From: Phlegmacium glaucopus
Taxonomy: Eukaryota > Basidiomycota > Agaricomycetes > Agaricales > Cortinariaceae
Assembly: GCA_015039465.1 (NCBI GenBank)
Contig: MU130497.1
Coordinates: forward strand, 1,003,126 to 1,057,288
Length of the DNA: 54,163 nucleotides
Direction of reading: 5' to 3'
The notes beneath the pieces are model-generated. The model saw nothing but the letters and a program-made list of their open reading frames with translations, was not told where the DNA came from and did not search any database. Numbering within the stretch: position 1 is the stretch's first letter; the number at the start of each line of letters is the position of its first letter. The position numbers and the translations under genes are program-made. Of the stretch, positions 44,075 to 54,163 are shown one piece after another.

Positions 44075-46225
44075 ATGAGGGCCTCGTTCCTTGCACTACC
44101 TATCCTGGCCTTACCCGCGATTGCAGGTGTCCAGGAGCATTGGTGGGACATCACCTTTGTTGAAAACGCCAATCCAGACGGCCTTTTTCCACGCCGTGTC
44201 GTAGGTGTGAACGGCACTTGGCCGTAAGTTCTGTCCCCTCTTCCTAATCGAACGAAAACGATCTTCTTTGAATTTTGAAGGCCTCCTCCAGTCGACATCA
44301 AGAGCACCGACTCATTGATTGTACACGTCACCAACTCTCTTGATCAGGTCGCCACCCTTCACCATCATGGCATGTTCTTCAACTCTAGTGCATGGTATGA
44401 CGGTGCCCAAGGCATTACAGAATGGTATGATGATGCATCTTATATGAATCTCTTATTTTTACCATTTCCTTTGTTCAGTGGAATCCCGCCAGGCGCAAAG
44501 TCAGATTATGTGATTCCCATAAATTCATCTGGTCAATTTGGCACTTACTGGGTTCACTCTCACTCTCCCGTTCGTTTCACAAATGATAACCATCCAAGTA
44601 TGTATGAAACTGATGTTTGATGTTTTCAGGGGCAATACATTGATGGGCTCCGTGGGCCCCTAGTAATCCACCCACCAAAAGAAGTATTCGAGTCTGATGC
44701 TGAATTTACCGTGGTTCTTGGAGATTGGTACCATCAAGAACACTCAGTCCTGATAACACAGTTTATCAGTACTTCGAACCCTAATGGTGTAGAACCAGTT
44801 CCTGGTTGGTCACATTATCAAAGACCTCAGTCGGTTACTTATTACACCTGGTGTTTTTTGTAGATTCGGGTCTGATATATTTTGCCCAAGGTGCAAAATT
44901 CCTCGGTCCCATCCCAGGAAGACATCCTTCGCCAGTGACCTCAGCGGTCGGCTTCAACCAAAATGCAACATTGCACTTTGTGCCGGGTAAGACGTACCGC
45001 TTACGAATCGTTAATACTTCTGCCTTTGCCTCCTTTTTCTTCCGGATCGATGGCCATCATATGCGCATAATTGAAGTCGATGGTGTAAGACCACCTCCCA
45101 ATTTCTGCAGGGTCACAAGTACTAAAATCCATCCTCTAATTAGACGGACGTTAAGGAAACACCTATTGACCAGATCGGCATAGCTGTGGCACAACGATAC
45201 TCTGTCCTCGTGACTGCTCGCGATGATACAGATTTCAATTGGGTCATTCATGCCGACATGGATACCTCTATGTTTAACGTGGTCAATCCTAATTTAAATC
45301 CTAGTATGTCCCACATAACTCTTCTTGGAACTATTTTGACACGTCGATAATTTTTTTTTAGACATAACTTCATCGATTACTTATGATTTCGATGCCCCGT
45401 TGAAGAACCTCGGCACCGTTAACGCCTTCAAGCCCGTGAACGATGCCGCACTTGTTCCCATAGTCGTGGTTCCCCAGCCAAAAGCGAGCACCTCCATCAA
45501 CCTTTTGGTGAATTTCGACCTGATGTCTGATGGCACAAACCGTGCCATAGTCAATAATGTCACGTTCAATATCCCTCTCGTTCCTACCATCCTTTCTGAA
45601 CTCACACTCGGTCCGAACGCCACAGTTCAACAGGCTTACGGTCCTTCAAGCTTTGTTCTCAACCATCTCGAGGTCTTCGATCTGGTGATCCAGAATGCAG
45701 ATACCGGTTCACATCCTTTGTATGTTTTTTTTGTTGTTTGGTTCCTCTTGTTCTCAATTGAACGCAAAACCTGTTAGCCATTTGCATGGTCATAAATTCC
45801 AGATTGTTGGACGGTCGCAGGACTTCACCTCTTCGGATCCTACTCTCAATCCCCCTATCGTTGAGGGCCAGGCTAATCCTATGCGACGAGACACAATCTT
45901 GATTCCATCGGGCCAATCTGCGACATTGCGTGTGGTTGCCGACAACCCGGGAACTTGGTTTTTGCACTGTCAGTCAATTCACTCGCCAAGGATTACTCCC
46001 TGGATTTGACCATTTTCCTTTTTAGGTCATATCGAGTGGCATCTTGAAGTTGGATTAGCAGTACAATTGATTGAAGCACCGCTGCAAGCACAGCAGCGTA
46101 ACACGGCTCCGGCGTCTCTTGTCAACAACTGCAAAGCGTTGGGTCAACCTGTGTCAGGTAACGCGGCAGGCATCGCCTCCACAACAAACCTCACTGGACT
46201 TCCTGTTGGTCCCTTCCCCACTTGA
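44075..46225 (+). CDS. Multicopper oxidase, ferroxidase/laccase type, secreted
   Basis: Nine exons (44075-44223, 44281-44424, 44479-44569, 44630-44804, 44864-45084, 45144-45303, 45362-45719, 45778-45968, 46026-46225) close exactly at 562 residues. A signal peptide (MRASFLALPILALPAIAG) directs secretion. All four copper-ligand motifs are present: LHHHG, YWVHSH, HPFHLHG and LHCHIEWHLEVGL. The T1 axial position is Leu. The HHHGMFFN, GIPPGAKSDYVIP and DGLRGPLVIHPPKEVF segments resemble the basidiomycete ferroxidase/laccase branch more than white-rot laccases. The residue aligning by eye with the Fet3p iron-binding Glu185 is Asp (GDWYH). No transmembrane anchor follows the C-terminal GLPVGPFPT, so it appears to be extracellular and unanchored. 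Substrate could be Fe2+ or phenols; the sequence does not settle which. Confidence 0.9.
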
Positions 46226-46783
46226 AGTAGTACTGGCGATCAGCGCTGAGAAATAAAGACATTTTTTTATCCAAACAGAGGAAAATTAGGAAATATCATT
46301 AAGATATATCCAATATATATATGTCAAGTTATATTCTGAGATGATGACTAATTGTCCACATCTAAGCGCCAGTCTCGACTCGTAAATCTAGATTGTCAAC
46401 TCTAATCGCGCAACATAATTAGTGCCCCCTTATCACCAAGAGGCTCGTAAATTTGGTTATAGGTGTCAGGAATTCTTAGTTGACACTGAGAATGTGACCG
46501 TGATGAAAAGTAACGACTCACTGCCGGTGATGTCGATGCCCAGCAATGCCTATTAGTATTATGGATTTGGCAGCGTTATGTCACGTCACTCTGTGACAAA
46601 ATGTGAAACACTTGAAACATAGCTTGCTCACTCAGTTCTGCATCATTTTGGATGATTTTTTTATGATAAATGTATTATAGCATCATAGGAACATATAGTG
46701 AATGAATTTTAAAGGATAAAATGGTAATTATGTGGTTTTTTGAGGTGGCTGTGCTTTCTTTATCTGGTGGACTGAAAATTCCA
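46226..46783. other. Intergenic, AT-rich
   Basis: This is the 3' flank of the multicopper oxidase. It is followed by AT-rich DNA with no recognised gene or repeat. Confidence 0.4.
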
Positions 46784-46784
46784 A

Positions 46785-47290
46785 GTAGGGCTGCACACTG
46801 TACCGTATTATGGGTACGGCTGTAAAAAATACAGTTACATTACAGCTAATTGACTTTATATTTCTTCATCAGTATGGTACAGGTAAAATTATGGGCATAC
46901 AGGCATATATACAGGCACTATCAACTACTTGAATAAGTAAATAATCAGGAGAAATATAGACGGTAGAATAGTAAGATTGTGGTAAAGACTTGAGAGGAGG
47001 AAACATTGCCAATTTACTTTTTTTCATGAGCAAGAATCAATCTACACTTTATTAGCATAAGATTTCTAATGGTCTCTGGTTTGAGACTAGCGCAGCGAAG
47101 GGAGATAGTATCCCTCCCACCAGAGAAGATCTGTTCAAACTTCAACGGCAATAGCTGATCCTGAAAAAAAATTAGTATTGGACAAATTAAATTATAATGT
47201 ACTTACCTGGGATAGAGATGTTGAAATTTTGGTGATTGGGTTGAAGTACAGCAAGCCAACTAGGGAGCTAACACAGGTGGTCACTTAGAT
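46785..47290 (-). mobile_element. hAT transposon remnant with transposase C-terminal exon
   Basis: The minus-strand segment 47164-47020 encodes LPLKFEQIFSGGRDTISLRC and ASLKPETIRNLMLIKCRLIL. This is the hAT C-terminal dimerisation motif (...FSSGRDTLS.RR..L.P.TI..LM.LK). It is preceded by a proper intron (GTAAGT...TTTTTTTCAG, 47215-47165). Just beyond, TAGGGCTGCACACTGTACCG (46786 on, read on +) resembles a hAT terminal sequence. The rest of the transposase is missing, so this is the 3' stub of a dead element. Confidence 0.65.
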
Positions 47291-47657
47291 GGAGGGGGAA
47301 TACACGCTGTATTGGTTCAAACTGATGAGGGATTCCACCCTCAATGGTCTACTACTTATACAACTCAGACTGTGGCTATGCGTAATTACATATCTATGAG
47401 CCTTTACCACTATTGGTCAATATTCCTGCTATCTACTCAGGTCCATCATCAAAAATTTTCAGCTCACACTAAAATTATTCCAACAAGAGAAAATGTCATG
47501 AGAAAGATGGTAGAGTTGGGAGAATTGGGCATGTCACCCTAGCCACCACTGAAGTAGGTGAATTATTTCAAAATCTTCCTGAGGTAGACTCCAGAATCCA
47601 AGCAGTTCATCTGGAGAGGTACATTTGCACTGAATGGCAGTAAAATTCTTTTGAGGT

Positions 47658-47775
47658 GAACCTAGTGTTGCCAAACTTCCATTTTTGAAGAACTGAGAAC
47701 TGAACTGAAGGTCCCTGACCGAACTGAACCAGAACTGGAACCAGAACCGGTTTGAACTGCTGAACTGATAAGAGA
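47658..47775. mobile_element. hAT-like terminal region with GAACTGAACC subterminal repeats
   Basis: CCTAGTGTTGCCAAACTTCC opens a run of GAACTGAA, CCGAACTGAACC, AGAACTGGAACC and AGAACCGG motifs. The same motifs occur in mixed orientation at 51224-51420. Dense GAACTGAACC-type repeats near an end are typical of some fungal hAT elements. Pairing of the two ends into one element is uncertain. Confidence 0.45.
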
Positions 47776-48769
47776 AATATTTAGTTTATATTATTTCAAT
47801 GCAATGCCAGTGGTGGAGTACTTTAATGAGCTACTACTATGCTACTAGCATTAATGAATACAAAAAATAAGAGGGGATGCTTGTAAGGGGATGCTTGTAA
47901 GGGGACACCTTGTAGTGTCCAACTCTAGGTATGCTTAGTTACTTGTTTACTTTCATCTTCTCTATGATTGTATCCACCACCGCATATCCATATCCTTCAT
48001 CCATCATCAAATGCTTTGGCTGGTACACAACCTCACCCTCTTCTTGTTTTAGTAGTAGCTTCTCATGCCATGGCATCCCTGATCACAGCGATCACACATC
48101 AACACTATTCTTGTTATCTTTACACACACATGCCTTCCTTTCATTTAGCTAGTTTAGGTTGTATTCACACACATGTTGGGACTGCGCATATACGGTTCCA
48201 TTGATGGCCCATCAATAAGAACACAGCCACCAAGAAAATGCACTGCACTACTCATCTTGTTGCCTCCTCTTGTATCTGTTCTGATTAAGGCGGCTGAGGC
48301 ATTTCTCAAATGACAAAAATGCATTTATTATAAAGGTACAAATTAGGACTAACTTTATAAAGTTCTAATGTGCCTGTGACGCCAGTGAACGCAGGTGAGC
48401 GCATTGTCACACTTGTGATGAATGTGTAAATGAGATCTGGTAGTGTCAAAAGTAAGGAACATTTTTTGAGACGATAACACGTGCAATGCCTGAGATTTTT
48501 TTTTGAGTTCCATGTATCTACTGTAAATCTACAAATTGTTCATGACAGATTTTTAAATTTCCCTTTTTGAGGATAGAATATGTAAGGCAACTTTTCTCGT
48601 GTGCCTTTGATTTTAAATCTGCCACAAACAAATTCAAGGCATTGGGATCAAAATTGATTTTGTGCAATAAATTTGTTGATATCTGGCAAGTTGGCTTTAA
48701 AAAATGTACCGGCGTTTTGCATCTGCACATTGGCAGAGAAGCTTCTGATACAATCATGTACAAATAGCC
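47776..48769. other. AT-rich, no supported gene
   Basis: A short tandem repeat GGGGATGCTTGTAA occurs twice near 47874-47902. The open frames at 47931-48204 lack recognisable features. No gene is called. Confidence 0.4.
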
Positions 48770-48785
48770 AGAAGCGAAACCGTGT

Positions 48786-48887
48786 TATGTGCAGTCCCAC
48801 ACATGTAGTATATAAGTGAAAGGTGCTTATCTTCAATAAGCACCTTTGAATTTAACTTGGTTACTGGGAACTTACACGCCCTTACAA
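48786..48887 (-). repeat. LTR-like end with hairpin (minus orientation)
   Basis: Read on the minus strand from 48887 it starts TGTAAGGGCG and contains AAAGGTGCTTAT, loop TGAAG, ATAAGCACCTTT, then TATATACTACA. It aligns at roughly 80% with 51418-51500 (+), which starts TGTTAGAGGA. The TGT start and hairpin suggest solo LTRs or LTR fragments in inverted orientation. No retrotransposon coding region is attached. Confidence 0.5.
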
Positions 48888-48904
48888 TGCTATCATTGGG
48901 TGTA

Positions 48905-50880
48905 AATAGACCTCTCATTTGTTCATTCATTTGTAGTTCATTCATTCATTGTTGTCTGTTCATGTTTGTTCATCCATTCAGGCATTCATCATCCATTGAG
49001 TCGTTTGTTGTCCATTCATTTATTCATTCTTATTCATTTGTCATCACATACTTGTGTTTGTTTGTTGTCCATCGTCTGTTCATCTCTTCTTCATTGTTTG
49101 TTTGTGTTCATTGGCTGTTTGTTTGGGTTCATTCATCATTCATTTGCTTGTTCGTGTCCCTTTATACCAAAAAAGAAAAGAAAAACTCAAAGTTCAAATT
49201 AAGGTGTATTTTATTGAAGAGAGCAAAATACTAGGACTTATGCTATCAATCCTGGTCATACAATATCAAATATTCTCCATCTGAAATTGATGATCCAGCC
49301 TTTGAGTCTGTGAATATTGGGCTACACTTTGGAGTTTGCAAAGAGTTTCAAGGTTAAGTGTCATGTTGTGTTCTAAGGCTTGGAGAGCTTCCAGTTCTTG
49401 GGTTACTACATGAAACAAGATTGAATGAAATGAAGTGTTAGTTTTATCAATATATGTGCAGTTCCAAAGTAAAGGGCACATACCGCTGATCCTTTGCTAT
49501 GTGCAGCCTCTTCTCTCCTCAACCGCATATTGTTCATTCATTTATTGTTGTCATTTGTTTCTTGTTGTCATTGTTCTGATTCATTTGTTGATGTTGTTTG
49601 TTTGTTGTCATGTGTTGTCAGTCATTCGACAGCTTGTCAGCAGATAGAAATGAAAGTGATGTTGTAAATCAACACTCATGGCCTGTCCAAATTGTGTATG
49701 GAACTGCAAGCTCATCAACAAATAGAAACAAAACTGATGGTGTAATTTGACACTCACATCCTGCACAGATTGTGCACAGAGGCAGCAGCTCATCAGCAAA
49801 TAGAAACAAATGCAATGTTTGCAAATCAACACTCACAAGCTGTATAATTCAAGCACAGAAACAGCAACTCATCAGCAAATAAAAATGAATATGATGCTGT
49901 AAATAAACACTCACATCCTGTGCAGATCGTGTATGGATTAGTAAATAGAAACAACTGTGATGTTGTAAATCAACACTCACAATCTGCTATTCACTTGGCA
50001 TTGTTGTTGTTGTTGATTCATTTGTAAGCAGAGCTGTTTGTTCATTTGTTGATTCATTCATTGATTCCTTCATTGTTGTCTTTTGTTGATTTGTTGATTT
50101 GTGTTCATTCATTCATTGTCATCATTCATTGTTGACATTCATTTGTTCATTGTTGGCATTTGTTTGTCACTGTTCATTCAACCTTTTTGTTTGTCATAAT
50201 TTGTCTATCATAGTTTACATTAGAATTAAATTTGAATTTAAAAAAGAAAATGCCTGCTGTTTGTTTGTCATCATCACTGTTCATTCATTCATTGCCATTG
50301 TTCATTTGCTGGTTTGCTTGTTTGTTGTTCATGTATTCTGTTACAACTTCAAACGGTTCAGAGGATTCTGACCGTAAACAGTTGTATAAAGATTGGTTCG
50401 TTGTTCGATGAGCTCAGAAGAATACTAAGAGAGTCATTCTCGAAGTAGAGTCTTAAGAGTTTGAGGAAGTTTGAGAGCAAAGTAACCAGGTTAGATTCTC
50501 AAGAATTAGCTAAGGTTACATTTGTTTGTAAATACTGTATTTATAGTAAAAGAAGAGAATTGTGCATAGGATGAAATGAACGCATGTAAAAGGGTATGCA
50601 TGGTTAATAATAGGTGAAACAATGAAAAAAAAAAGGTAGGCATGTGGAAGTGGAGATGAAAAGAAGGAGTGAAGGTGCATATAGGTGAAACAGACATGTG
50701 TTTGGTGGAGATAAAGAAAAAGAGTTCGTAACATATTCATTCACTCATCATCTTTTGTTGATTCATTCATTTTTGTTTGTTCATCTATTGTTGTTGTTTG
50801 TTGTAACTTGTTGACATTTGTTCAACGCTGACACCTGTTCATCACTGTCTTTGTTCATCATTATTTGTCTGTTGTAGTTT
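48905..50880. repeat. T/G-rich low-complexity region (TTCATTCATT / TTGTTTGTTG)
   Basis: Runs of CATTCATT, TTTGTTCATT and GTTTGTTGTC recur throughout, broken by unique stretches. A 32-bp block (GTTTACATTAGAATTAA followed by an AAATTTGAATTTA-like tail) occurs at about 50212 and again at about 50876. Open frames here are Phe/Ser/Val/Cys-rich by-products of this composition and are not genes. Confidence 0.7.
49638..49985. repeat. Minisatellite, ~78-bp unit, about 4.5 copies
   Basis: The unit begins CAAATAGAAACAAA, continues GATGTTGTAAATCAACACTC and ACATCCTGTGCAGATTGTG, and ends CAGCAGCTCATCAG. Copies start near 49638, 49716, 49794, 49875 and 49940 and diverge by several substitutions each. It has no coding potential. 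Confidence 0.75.
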
Positions 50881-51217
50881 ACATTAGAATTAAGTTTAAA
50901 TTTATAAAATACCTTCCAAGGTGTAGTGCTTGTGCCTGTCATCATTGTGATTGTGATTGTTATGCGTATCATTGTTGTCCATGCCCGTCGTTGTCCATGT
51001 CTGTCATTATCATCCCTGTGTGTTGTTGTAATGTAGTACATTAATTAAATTAAGAAAATTACTAAGAAATGACTTACCAGTGGGGAGTTGTTACAAGCTG
51101 GTGTTTGTTGTTGGTGTTATTGTTGATGTTATTGCTGGTGTTGTTGCCTTGAGATTTTTCAAACTCCAACTCCCAAAACATCGGGTTGGCCCTGGCGCCT
51201 AACAATATTTTATCAAT

Positions 51218-51417
51218 TATAAATTTAATTCTGTGCAGAAAAATTAGAAAAAAAGAATTGACAGAAAGTTTGGTTTGAACCAGTTTGGTTCTCAAAATCT
51301 TAGAAATATGAGAACTGAGAACCGAACCAACAGCCCAAAAATTCTGGACCAAACTGAACTGAACCCGAACCGATGGTTCAGTTCTTTTGGTTCTCGGTTC
51401 TTGCATCGGTTCAGAAC
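51218..51417. mobile_element. GAACTGAACC-rich hAT-like subterminal region
   Basis: Forward (GAGAACTGAGAACCGAACC, ACTGAACTGAACCCGAACCG) and inverted (GGTTCAGTTC, GGTTCTCGGTTC, CGGTTCAGAACC) motifs are packed into about 200 bp, as at 47658-47775. It may be the opposite end of the same element or a separate MITE. Confidence 0.45.
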
Positions 51418-51510
51418 CTGTTAGAGGAAGTAAGGACCCAGGAATCAAGTTGAATTCTAAGGTGGTTATTGAAGATAACCACCTTACACCTATATACTAC
51501 ACACTGCTGG
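51418..51510 (+). repeat. LTR-like end with covarying hairpin (plus orientation)
   Basis: This starts TGTTAGAGGAAGTAAGGACC and contains AAGGTGGTTAT, loop TGAAG, ATAACCACCTT, then CTATATACTAC. It is the inverted partner of 48786-48887. A TATAAAGGG box at about 51654 could belong to the LTR promoter. The right border is undefined. Confidence 0.5.
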
Positions 51511-54163
51511 CAGCAGGTGGTGTTTCTTTTGGAAAAACCTATTTTTAGAAATGTTTTGTCACTAGTACATAATAGAAGGCGGGGTGCATGATAGATAACA
51601 AGAATAGAACTGACATCAGCAAAGGGTCAACTACTACAACAATAAGAGGATGTCTATAAAGGGTAGGATGGGGAACATGGTATGTAATATGATCATAGAG
51701 TAGAAATGAAAGTTGTTAAGTTTAGACAATGGGATAATGTCGGAGTAACTCTGGACCGGACAGAACGGAACTGGAACAAGTAATGGAAAGGACTTTGGCC
51801 TCAGCATATGTGCTGTGCTGCCCAGCTCCTACAATGTCCTGATTTCAGAACTGGAAGAGAACAGAAAGACGGAAGACCTCAGTGACTTAGAGGATGAACA
51901 AGAGGAGGAAACTAAGATGATATTTGAACTGGGGAAAACATACAAGTTTTGAGTACTTAAATAATAAAAGGAACTGCAACTGAAATATAAAGGATAAATA
52001 TAAAGTGCTGTGCTCTGCTCCCAGTGATAGGATCCATATAACCTCTAGGTTTGTAAACTGGTTATTTTTGCGATTTAACAACTTTGCAGTATACGCGGAT
52101 GCCTTGCGGGTACCAACCTCATTCGCACTCTCACTCGCGGTTCTCGCATATCCTTTGCACCTCACATAACAGGATATAGTACTCGCATAACCTTTGCACA
52201 TCACTTCTACGACCTTCATGACTATCCAAAGCACCCTAATTCCTCTTCACACTTCATATTTCAACATATCTTCAGTTTCCTCAGTCAATATTGGACTTAA
52301 CCATTTGATTCCTTCGCAACCACACCTTCGCACAGCCACTCTCTAATCTTGCGGTCTTTCACGGTTTTGCATACACATTCCTTACCTCTCCAAGCATCCT
52401 TTTCATTGGTATTATCATGGTCCGTGTTGTTTTGCATGTACTTTCTTTCATCTTTCCATATATATATTTTTACCATTCTTTTGAAACAGGAGGTCATTCA
52501 ACTGACCTCCTTACTCATCACCTTTATTTTTACTTTACCTCCTATCCCTTCGTTACCAAACTACTGGACCCATGTGACTTCGCATTAGCTCAAATTTCAC
52601 ATTACTGTTTCGCATATCTGCACCTGGTTAGTTTATTACTCTTGTATTAAGTACCTGTAGCAAGTAGGAGGCCAGGTGAACAAGGGACGGCCAGAGTTTT
52701 GATCCCATAAACTTTGCAGCAACATTCTAAGTCAATAGTCTCATTCTTTAAGCTACTTCGTGCACTGCGTTCTCGTTCGTGAACTTTGCTATCTTTGCGA
52801 CCTATTCTTCTTGCGTATTTCAATACCGCAAACTTCTCTTTAAATTCTATCAAGGAAAACTACATTAACCCCTCTGAACTACGTTACTACTTGCGGTCTG
52901 ATCCCACCACTAGTACATCACCGGAAAGTCCTGCATTCTTGGGTGAATAATCCATAGTAGGGGTGCTGACTGATAATGGGAAAGTGATGACAAAGAAATA
53001 GTTGTTATGGCGAAGGTGTGGTAATGGGTTTGGAGTATTGTCAGAAGAGCCAGAGTGATACAGAGAAGTCTCAGAGTTGGACATAGGAGGAGTAGAACCA
53101 GAAACAAGGGAGAGTACTGGAATGGAGTATGGACTACTGGAAACAACTCTGACGGAGCTGGACCGGAGTAACATTATTGTGCACCAATACTGATTGGTAG
53201 CATGAGAAGAAAGCTTAAAAGTTGCCATCATGAAAATAAGCGGACTTTGAATTCACTTACCTATTTTGGAAGCGGCCCTGAATCGCGTTCCTGGTCAACA
53301 AATCATTTGTTCAACGATATTGTCCTCATTGCTCATCTTATTTGCAATGTCTCACACTATGCTGTCTATTGTTTACACTATCAACATGCTCCTAAGCATC
53401 TACCATCCACTTGTTCCTTGGCTAGTGATCCAGCAAAGCAATCAATCTACTATTCACATCGGTCATCAGCTCGCATTTGATCATATCTTTGGTCCATCAT
53501 TTCAAGAACGGCCCCTTTATGGACACATCAGCCACATATCCCATTATGTCAGAGGCTTTGTCATTGTTGTTGTGGCTATGGACCCACAAGTTTTTGCTTC
53601 AGCCATCTATCTTGCCATCCCTCGCTCCTGGATCACACTCAGTCCCCTATCCTCAATTATCTATCTCTTATCTTATCATTCACTGCCAAAACCATCATTC
53701 ACATGGTACCTGAAGCCTTCCCACCCTCTTTATGACAACTTAGGAAGTCCAGGAGGATCACGACTAAGCAGGAATTGCAGACGAACCAGCAGCAGAGGAT
53801 TATCCCTGCAGTGTGTCAAGTGTTATCAAGGCCGTGCAACATGGGATCATAGGCAAGTAGTGTTTTCTTGGGAACAAGGCTGCACCTTTCAAGTGTTGAC
53901 TCAGGACCTTTCACATTTTTGACATGACCACACGCCTATGGAGTTGATATATTTTTGCTATTGGACTATGTACACTGTGTTTTCTCGTCATAAATATGGG
54001 ATTCCTCCTCCGATACATCTTGTTATTTTTCTTTCTTCATGTGCGACAGTTTCCTTCTTTCTATTTCTCTCCTGTCGACGCTCTTCTTTTCTTGTTACCT
54101 TTTCTTTTTCCTTGTTATTTTTTTAGACATTTCACAGTTTCACGTTCTCTTTTCTTTTCTTCC
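51511..54163. other. AT-rich terminal region, no supported host gene
   Basis: The longest frame (53266-53922, +, begins with TTG not ATG) has two hydrophobic stretches followed by a basic, Ser/Arg-rich tail. It lacks a start codon and any family resemblance, so I do not call it. The stretch is probably transposon-derived. Confidence 0.4.

Noticed and set aside
49638..49985. CRISPR-like array of regular repeats
   Set aside because: The whole unit repeats and diverges evenly, so there are no constant repeats with unique spacers. The genome is eukaryotic.
48905..50400. Several 60-125 codon frames rich in Phe, Ser, Cys and Val
   Set aside because: They are generated by the TTCATT/TTGTTTG low-complexity composition, with no signal, domain or splice support.
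53266..53922. 218-codon frame with hydrophobic stretches
   Set aside because: It begins with TTG, has no family resemblance, and lies in repeat-rich DNA.

Overview
The window looks like genomic DNA of a mushroom-forming basidiomycete (Agaricomycete). Genes are split by many 50-65 nt GT-AG introns, several with a visible CTAAC-like branch point. The gene set also fits: a NACHT-WD40 NLR, an F-box/LRR protein, a ferroxidase/laccase-type multicopper oxidase, and a C2H2-RING protein. No prokaryotic features, tRNA, rRNA or CRISPR were found.

Layout. 1-~1,600 is anomalous: it reads as natural DNA only when complemented without being reversed, which points to a data-handling artefact. 2.3-6.7 kb (minus) is an intact-looking NLR with 13 near-identical WD40 repeats. 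7.6-14.2 kb is a compact housekeeping block: NIPA-type Mg transporter, ribosomal protein S26e, a secreted CBM19-like protein, and a PARP-type zinc-finger protein. 15.3-15.9 kb is a decayed NACHT fragment. 16.5-20.0 kb is HIR1, the HIRA-type histone chaperone. 20.1-23.3 kb is a graveyard of a second NLR fragment, a HIR1 fragment and a broken copy of the 33.6-35.2 kb unit. 23.9-25.2 kb is an F-box/LRR gene. 25.2-31.2 kb is rich in mobile elements: a TA-flanked Tc1/mariner-like element, other inverted-repeat elements, another HIR1 fragment, and a 483-bp palindrome with perfect 207-bp arms. 31.6-34.7 kb is a large membrane-protein gene with two frameshifts. 35.9-38.8 kb is a C2H2-RING gene whose fingers sit on modular exons. 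40.5-42.6 kb is an Rrn5-like gene and 44.1-46.2 kb the multicopper oxidase. 46.2-54.2 kb is AT-rich repeat territory: hAT remains, LTR-like ends, minisatellites and T/G-rich low-complexity DNA, with no convincing host gene.

The genes do not form one pathway. The main theme is a conserved gene backbone (S26, HIR1, NIPA, Rrn5-like) interrupted by a fast-evolving compartment. That compartment holds one live-looking NLR, two NLR fossils, and pieces of neighbouring genes copied locally in both orientations. Exon joins below were worked out by eye from splice motifs and reading frames. Where I say the frame closes, the exon lengths sum to a whole number of codons.
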